Source: Pseudomonas mendocina (lineage in GTDB: Bacteria > Pseudomonadota > Gammaproteobacteria > Pseudomonadales > Pseudomonadaceae). Taken from it: a stretch of 64,000 nt of DNA. A model generated the notes under the pieces. That model did no database searches. It was not told the origin of the DNA and saw only the letters and a list, made by a program, of their open reading frames with translations. The position numbers and the translations under genes are program-made. Each line of letters starts with the position of its first letter. Position 1 is the stretch's first letter. Below, piece by piece: positions 62,631 through 64,000 of the stretch. The DNA lies in NCBI GenBank assembly GCA_037482215.1, contig CP148074.1, positions 3,658,001-3,722,000 on the forward strand. Direction: 5' to 3'.

Positions 62631-62729
62631 CAGGGTGAAAATTTGCGAACGTATAGTATTTGTAAATTAATCCCAATTAGACCGTGCAACTTATAGAATC
62701 ACGTCCTTGTTTTAGCTGCTGGATTCATC

Positions 62730-63329
62730 ATGCGCTCACTCCCCTGGCTCGGCACGTTGCGCCAATGGCACTGGATCAGCTCTGCGCTGTGCCTAGTCGG
62801 CATGCTGTTGTTTGCAATCACCGGTATCACCCTCAACCACGCCGGGCAAATCGAAGCCAAACCACAGATCACAAGCAAACAAGCTCAGTTGCCCGCTGAG
62901 TTACAGAGCACACTGCAAGCAAAAACGCCTAGCCAAGGCCTGCCACTCGTACTGCGCCAATGGCTGGAAAGCGAACTGGCAATTCGCCTGGATGGCCGTG
63001 CTGCGGAATGGTCAGACGGCGAGCTTTATATCGGCATGCCCCGTCCTGGTGGCGACGCCTGGTTAAGTCTGGATATCGAGTCGGGCGAGCTGGAATACGA
63101 GCGCACCGACCGTGGCTGGATTGCTTACCTCAATGATCTTCACAAAGGCCGCAACACTGGCACCGCCTGGAGCTGGTTTATCGATCTGTTCGCGGTGGCT
63201 TGTGTGGTCTTCAGCATCAGCGGCTTATTGCTGTTGCAGCGCTATGCACCCAACCGCCCCAGCACTTGGCCCTTAGTTGGCTTGGGGCTGGTTATTCCTG
63301 TTCTGCTGGCCATTTTGTTTATTCACTAA
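62730..63329 (+). CDS. PepSY-associated membrane protein
   Basis: A 199-aa inner-membrane protein with a helix at about 15-37 (WISSALCLVGMLLFAITGIT), a periplasmic PepSY-like domain, and helices at about 146-172 (WFIDLFAVACVVFSISGLLL) and 178-198. Histidines sit near the membrane faces (QWHW, LNHAG, LNDLHKGRNTG), as in PepSY transmembrane proteins thought to pass electrons. Nine base pairs separate it from the DUF2271 gene, so the two form one unit. An electron-transfer role is inference from the family and context. Confidence 0.82.
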   Translation: MRSLPWLGTLRQWHWISSALCLVGMLLFAITGITLNHAGQIEAKPQITSKQAQLPAELQSTLQAKTPSQGLPLVLRQWLESELAIRLDGRAAEWSDGELYIGMPRPGGDAWLSLDIESGELEYERTDRGWIAYLNDLHKGRNTGTAWSWFIDLFAVACVVFSISGLLLLQRYAPNRPSTWPLVGLGLVIPVLLAILFIH

Positions 63330-63338
63330 GGATGCCCC

Positions 63339-63848
63339 ATGCGTAAATGCCTGCTTCCCTTACTCGTGGCGCTGTCCACTCCAGCACTGGCTGCTGAAGT
63401 GGATCTGTCCGTCGAAATCCCGCAACTGGACGTCGCCGAATACCATCGCCCTTACGTCGCCATCTGGCTGGAGCGCCCAGACCAGAGCCACGTCGCCAAC
63501 CTGGCCGTGTGGTACGACGGCAAAATGGCTGATCGCGAAGGCGAGAAATGGCTGAAGGACTTGCGCCAATGGTGGCGCCGCAGCGGTCGCGCACTGGAAA
63601 TGCCGGTAGATGGCGTCAGTGGTGCAACTCGCAAAGTCGGCACCCACAGCCTCAGCCTCAGCGATAAAGACCCAGCCTTCAAAGACCTGCCCGCCGGTGA
63701 ATACCGCGTTGTAGTAGAAGCCGTGCGCGAAGTTGGTGGCCGAGAACTGCTGCGCGTACCGTTCCAGTGGCCGGTAGATAAAGCTGCAAGCAACAGCGCG
63801 AAAGGCTCAAGCGAGCTGGGCGCAATTGAACTGACACTCAAACCTTAA
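63339..63848 (+). CDS. DUF2271 protein with ApbE-type flavinylation motif
   Basis: Secreted 169-aa protein with signal peptide MRKCLLPLLVALSTPALA and a DUF2271 domain (YHRPYVAIWLERPDQSHVAN, LAVWYDGKMADREGEKWLKD). Residues 91-97 read DGVSGAT, the D-x-x-S/T-G-A-T motif in which ApbE attaches FMN to the final Thr (here T97). DUF2271 has been proposed as an ApbE-flavinylated domain. The ApbE enzyme itself is not in this window. It lies between the PepSY and DUF4198 genes and may carry electrons in the periplasm. Confidence 0.85.
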   Translation: MRKCLLPLLVALSTPALAAEVDLSVEIPQLDVAEYHRPYVAIWLERPDQSHVANLAVWYDGKMADREGEKWLKDLRQWWRRSGRALEMPVDGVSGATRKVGTHSLSLSDKDPAFKDLPAGEYRVVVEAVREVGGRELLRVPFQWPVDKAASNSAKGSSELGAIELTLKP

Positions 63849-63863
63849 CCTGAGGACACTGCC

Positions 63864-64000
63864 ATGAATCCACTTCTCAAATGGACAGCCCTGACCCTGG
63901 CCGTATGCTTGCCGCTGACTGCCAATGCTCACCGCGCCTGGATGCTGCCTTCCGCCACCGTGCTCTCCGGTGACGACGCTTGGGTCACTGTTGACGCAGC
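63864..64000 (+). CDS. DUF4198 periplasmic protein (partial, 3' end off the window)
   Basis: The first 45 codons are present. They encode a signal peptide (LKWTALTLAVCLPLTANA) and then HRAWMLPSATVLSGDDAWVT, the start of a DUF4198-type domain. The ATG is preceded by TGAGGA and lies 15 bp after the DUF2271 gene. DUF4198 proteins often accompany metal-uptake genes; the function is unknown. The rest of the gene, and any ApbE gene beyond it, lie outside the window. Confidence 0.8.
   Translation, partial: MNPLLKWTALTLAVCLPLTANAHRAWMLPSATVLSGDDAWVTVDA

Overview
The window looks like a Pseudomonas-type gammaproteobacterium of moderate G+C content. The evidence is the protein sequences, the gene order (dcw cluster, rnpB, rsmI-lpoA-yraN-gmhA/diaA-dolP, sspBA, cytochrome bc1, rplM-rpsI; and hrpB ... 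amn ... ladS, thiDE, hemL ... miaB-phoH-ybeY-corC-lnt), and the DAP-type MurE. Synteny statements come from memory of Pseudomonas and E. coli gene order, not from a search. No tRNA, rRNA, CRISPR array, prophage or insertion sequence was seen. Most of the window is core chromosome.

Layout. (1) 1-14.9 kb, minus strand: a compact division and cell-wall (dcw) operon, mraZ-rsmH-ftsL-ftsI-murE-murF-mraY-murD-ftsW-murG-murC-ddlB-ftsQ-ftsA (ftsA runs off the left edge). Most junctions overlap by 1-11 bp. A sigma70-like promoter and a 10-bp-period array of GTGG boxes precede mraZ. (2) 15.1-16.4 kb: RNase P RNA and rsmI, minus strand. (3) 16.5-19.9 kb, plus strand: the envelope genes lpoA-yraN-gmhA/diaA-dolP, ending in a strong terminator shared with convergent sspB. 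(4) 19.9-24.7 kb, minus strand: sspA-sspB, the bc1 complex (petA-petB-petC) and rplM-rpsI, each with its own terminator. (5) 24.9-31.4 kb: aldo/keto reductase, LCAD-like acyl-CoA dehydrogenase, GlxA-type AraC regulator, a truncated TPR gene remnant, an exonuclease/NYN nuclease pair, a YciC-like membrane protein and an SDR. (6) 31.6-42.7 kb: solute-binding protein, HrpB helicase, lipoprotein, CDF metal exporter, MAPEG protein, an unexplained chain of hairpins, Lrp-type regulator, DUF2788, globin, RluE-type pseudouridine synthase, GNAT, AMP nucleosidase and an MFS exporter. (7) 42.8-47.6 kb: a TetR regulator with a tandem operator in front of an AidB-like acyl-CoA dehydrogenase, then a LadS-like hybrid kinase. 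(8) 47.8-57.8 kb, mostly plus: thiD-thiE-hemL, Sel1 protein, miaB, phoH-ybeY-corC and lnt. (9) 57.8-60.1 kb, minus: the pxpABC 5-oxoprolinase operon. (10) 60.3-64 kb, plus: TonB-dependent receptor, PepSY membrane protein, a DUF2271 protein and a DUF4198 protein that runs off the right edge.

The most interesting system is the right-hand cluster. The DUF2271 protein carries a D-x-x-S-G-A-T motif of the kind modified with FMN by ApbE. Together with a PepSY membrane protein, a TonB receptor and a Fur-like promoter, this suggests a periplasmic flavin-based metal reduction/uptake module. Other points worth attention are the mraZ operator array, the double TetR operator that leaves no room for a ribosome-binding site, the degenerate acidic pocket in the LadS receiver domain, the hairpin chain at 36991-37088, and the TPR gene remnant at 28298-28528.
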